In this document: positions 61,614-64,000 of the stretch, piece by piece
Position numbering within the stretch: the stretch's first letter is position 1
How the letters are laid out: each line of letters begins with the position of its first letter
DNA from: Solitalea canadensis DSM 3403
Lineage (GTDB): Bacteria; Bacteroidota; Bacteroidia; Sphingobacteriales; Sphingobacteriaceae
Length of the DNA: 64,000 bases
Assembly: GCF_000242635.2 (NCBI RefSeq)
Contig: NC_017770.1
Coordinates: forward strand, 2,368,669 to 2,432,668
Direction: 5' to 3'
Position numbers and translations under genes: made by a program
The notes under the pieces: generated by a model
Told to the model about the DNA's origin: nothing
Seen by the model: only the letters and a program-made list of their open reading frames with translations
Database searches by the model: none

Positions 61614-64000
61614 TTATACATCTCTTTTACCCATTTCTTTTACCTCTTTCGTATCTTCATTTTTCTCCTGCAAATTCTTTATAAAAACATCCTGTTGAGG
61701 GAAAGGAATTTCAATATTATTCCCTTTAAACTCTTTATCAATGGCAATAATAATCTCACTTTTAATCAGTGTCCAGCTGTTGAATTCTGCAGTCCAAAAT
61801 AAGATGCGGTAGTTGATTGAACTATCACCAAAACCTGTAACCAGTACAAGCGGAGGCGGATAAGTCAATATTTCTTTTCGATTATTCAGTATTTCCAGCA
61901 AAATTGCTTTAACTTTTTCAAGGTCGCTGCCGTATTTTACTCCAACAAGTATTTCTACCCTTCTGTTATTATTACTAAGTGTCCAGTTAATTAAGTGTTG
62001 ATTTAACATATCACCATTGGGTATAACAATTTCTGCCCCGTCAAATGTGACCATTTTGCTACTACGAATTCCAATTTCTTTTACGGTACCGGTATTCGTT
62101 CCTACTTCAATCTGATCGCCTACAGAAATAGGCTTTTCAAACGCCAGAATAACACCACTTACCAGATTATTCACAATGTTCTGTAAACCAAATCCGATAC
62201 CTACACCCAAAGCTCCAATAATGATGGTAACCTTATCTAATGGAATACCGGCAGCTGCAATTGCTACCAGGAAACCTAAGGCTAATATGGTTAATCGCAA
62301 AATAAGTCCGATGCTGCCAAATCTCGACTTTCTGATCTTTTGTCCTTGTGAAGCCCCCAACATATAGGAAACAATACTGGCTATTATGCTGGCTACCCAA
62401 ATGATAATAAAAAAGATGAGCACGCTGCCAAGGGTAAAATCAATGCTTCCCACTTTACGTTCTTTGGATAAAAAGTTACTGATATCCTCGATAACAAGAT
62501 CGTAGACATCCAGATTTTTTGCCAGAATCAAGAACCAACCAATTAAACCCAATATCCCCAACATCGGACGAATCACCTTTTGCAAGTGATCAAAATTGAT
62601 ATAAGCCGTTAGCTTTTCATTCGACTTATTTGCTTCTGTTTGAACAAATAGAAATTCACTAACTAACCTAATCCACCATACCAGACAAATTCCGGCAATA
62701 AGGTTAAAGTAGCTTCCATCAACCATAAGTTTGGCTAACGAATACCTGCCTAAGGGATTAGCGATCACTCCGATAGCCAGTTGTATAAAGAATACCCAAA
62801 TCAGTATTTTATATTCTGATTTAAGTACAGTGCTAATGCGTATCATGTAGATACTTAAAATTAGGCCTGCGCAGCCCATAACAAATAAACCCCAACGTTC
62901 TTGTCTTGATACCTCCAACAGTAAATTATCTAGTACCGCCAAACCAAACAGTAGCAAAATAAGCGGCCAGATTGCCCTGTATTGAGGCCGGGCATCTCCC
63001 CAAAATATGTATGATCCTAACAACACCATCACTAACCATAAAAACTCAAGGTAAATCATCGGACTGTCCGAATAAAAAAACTGAGCCGGTACAATCACAA
63101 TGAAAATTGCAGAGGTAATTTGATGTAGATAAATATGCTTTACTTGTTTGGAGATTTTCTTTAAAACCGTTGAATCAATTAACCTGAAAGCTCGAATAGT
63201 AATAAAGACCATTAAAGCGATCAAAAACAAAATAAACATGTGCGATGGCCAATTGCTTTCGAGGTAGTAATTAGCAATCAGTTTATTTTTCTTAACTGAA
63301 AACTTCATCACTTTCATCAGGGTTTTCGACTGCATCGAAGTTGGTTCCCACAGATAAGGTGCTTCCTTAGAAAAAATGATCTTTTTAAAATTACGAATCT
63401 GATAGTTGATCTCGTCAAGGCGGTCGTCAACATCCAAATTTAGTCGCACAACCCTACCCTGCAGTATCCCAATTCTTATGATTGCTTTGTTAATATCAGC
63501 ATCAACCGCTTTATAGCGTAATACAAAATCCTGCATCTGCCGTAAATACTCTGCCCTTAAAAAATTGTCTTTGGGCATCTGAAACATCAACGGATCGTGT
63601 TTGATTGATTCCCTGAAAACTTTATATTGGATTAATCGTTCCGAAGCTTCGGTAGTTATTATCTGCCATCCATCCAATTGATTACCTACAGCAATTAATA
63701 ATACTTTACTGGTATAAAGATTCCGAAGATTTAGTCGCCCCGATGAATGATAAATACCTTCTTCTGCAACCGCCATCTGATCTTCCACCTTGTCCAGCTT
63801 TTTACTCATATCAGTAGTATCAAATCCGCGGCGCAAGGCATTTTGAATTTGGGTCATCTTTTTGGAATACTCTTCAAGACGACTTAACTGATGGGTTACA
63901 ATGGTATCGCTACCTTGATATTTACGTGCAACCGAATCAGAAAAACGTTGGAGTCGTTTTAAAGCTTTTTGCTGCTTAACCTGAACTTTGGAGGTATCTT
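61614..64000 (-). CDS. MscS-family mechanosensitive channel, 5' end outside window
   Basis: At least 794 aa; the frame is open to base 64000 so the N-terminus is missing. The visible N-terminal part is coiled-coil rich (VKQQKALKRLQRFSDSVARK and on through DTTDMSKKLDKVEDQ), as in large periplasmic MscS relatives (MscK/YbdG type). Around residue 200 onward there are about ten membrane segments, then the pore region VGIGFGLQNIVNNLVSGVIL and the beta-domain ISVGDQIEVGTNTGTVKEIG. The C-terminus is Glu/Lys-rich. The channel releases solutes on hypo-osmotic shock. The gene is convergent with the decarboxylase. Confidence 0.92.
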   Translation of the reverse strand, partial: DTSKVQVKQQKALKRLQRFSDSVARKYQGSDTIVTHQLSRLEEYSKKMTQIQNALRRGFDTTDMSKKLDKVEDQMAVAEEGIYHSSGRLNLRNLYTSKVLLIAVGNQLDGWQIITTEASERLIQYKVFRESIKHDPLMFQMPKDNFLRAEYLRQMQDFVLRYKAVDADINKAIIRIGILQGRVVRLNLDVDDRLDEINYQIRNFKKIIFSKEAPYLWEPTSMQSKTLMKVMKFSVKKNKLIANYYLESNWPSHMFILFLIALMVFITIRAFRLIDSTVLKKISKQVKHIYLHQITSAIFIVIVPAQFFYSDSPMIYLEFLWLVMVLLGSYIFWGDARPQYRAIWPLILLLFGLAVLDNLLLEVSRQERWGLFVMGCAGLILSIYMIRISTVLKSEYKILIWVFFIQLAIGVIANPLGRYSLAKLMVDGSYFNLIAGICLVWWIRLVSEFLFVQTEANKSNEKLTAYINFDHLQKVIRPMLGILGLIGWFLILAKNLDVYDLVIEDISNFLSKERKVGSIDFTLGSVLIFFIIIWVASIIASIVSYMLGASQGQKIRKSRFGSIGLILRLTILALGFLVAIAAAGIPLDKVTIIIGALGVGIGFGLQNIVNNLVSGVILAFEKPISVGDQIEVGTNTGTVKEIGIRSSKMVTFDGAEIVIPNGDMLNQHLINWTLSNNNRRVEILVGVKYGSDLEKVKAILLEILNNRKEILTYPPPLVLVTGFGDSSINYRILFWTAEFNSWTLIKSEIIIAIDKEFKGNNIEIPFPQQDVFIKNLQEKNEDTKEVKEMGKRDV

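Noticed and set aside
1-64000. Prophage, insertion sequence, CRISPR, tRNA or rRNA
   Set aside because: No transposase, integrase, phage structural gene, cas gene, regular repeat array, or tRNA/rRNA-like sequence was recognised anywhere in the window.

Overview
The window looks like chromosomal DNA of a low-GC Bacteroidota, most probably of the order Sphingobacteriales (a Pedobacter/Solitalea-like bacterium). The evidence is the gene families (head-GIN/DUF2807, DUF4905, DUF4296, the DUF6048/DUF6452 pair, DUF3857-transglutaminase, OmpP1 barrels ending in Phe), promoter -7 boxes of the Bacteroidota type (TAnnTTTG), and short intergenic repeats of the kind common in this lineage. The genus assignment is inference. 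I see no rRNA, tRNA, CRISPR array, phage or insertion sequence, and no gene-free stretch exceeds 300 bases.

Layout. 0-9.7 kb: 3' end of moaA, a hypothetical protein, proS, secreted or outer-membrane proteins, a UbiD-family decarboxylase, an SRPBCC protein and a small membrane protein. 9.8-17.9 kb: fatty acid desaturase, NfeD, DUF4905, a LysM/RlpA-like protein, uridine kinase, the 3-oxoacid CoA-transferase pair, a 56-residue Cys-rich protein and glutaminase. 17.9-26.9 kb: mutS2, a DUF4296 lipoprotein, a YggS-type PLP protein, a GNAT enzyme, aspartate kinase, the DUF6452/DUF6048 pair, a YefM-YoeB toxin-antitoxin locus with its operator, and a frameshifted lipoprotein gene. 27-30.2 kb: the thrS-infC-rpmI-rplT translation operon, in which infC appears to start at AUA. 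30.4-39.4 kb: hybrid histidine kinase, DoxX, LutA-like protein, UMF1 transporter, GIN protein, and the aspT-aspD aspartate decarboxylation pair.

39.5-46.8 kb is the most interesting part: five tightly packed minus-strand genes encoding a SWIM zinc-finger protein, a DUF5691 protein, a MoxR-type AAA+ ATPase, a DUF5682 protein and a VWA protein. The set corresponds to E. coli yehLMPQ (the YehL branch of MoxR), whose function is unknown. The DUF5682 protein carries two GxxH motifs plus an acidic residue, as in the TIKI/TraB metalloprotease-like fold, so the operon may encode an AAA+/VWA remodelling machine with a putative hydrolase and a zinc-finger adaptor.

46.9-64 kb: two more GIN-type proteins, recQ, a fructosamine-kinase-like gene, trehalose synthesis (OtsA-OtsB fusion) facing a GH15 hydrolase that may be a trehalase, an MFS transporter, a DUF3857-transglutaminase-DUF2569 protein, an Lrp/AsnC regulator divergent from a histidine-decarboxylase-like enzyme, and a partial MscS channel. 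Glutaminase, aspartate decarboxylation with antiport, histidine decarboxylation, trehalose and MscS together suggest acid and osmotic stress physiology. That is an inference from gene content, not from co-regulation.
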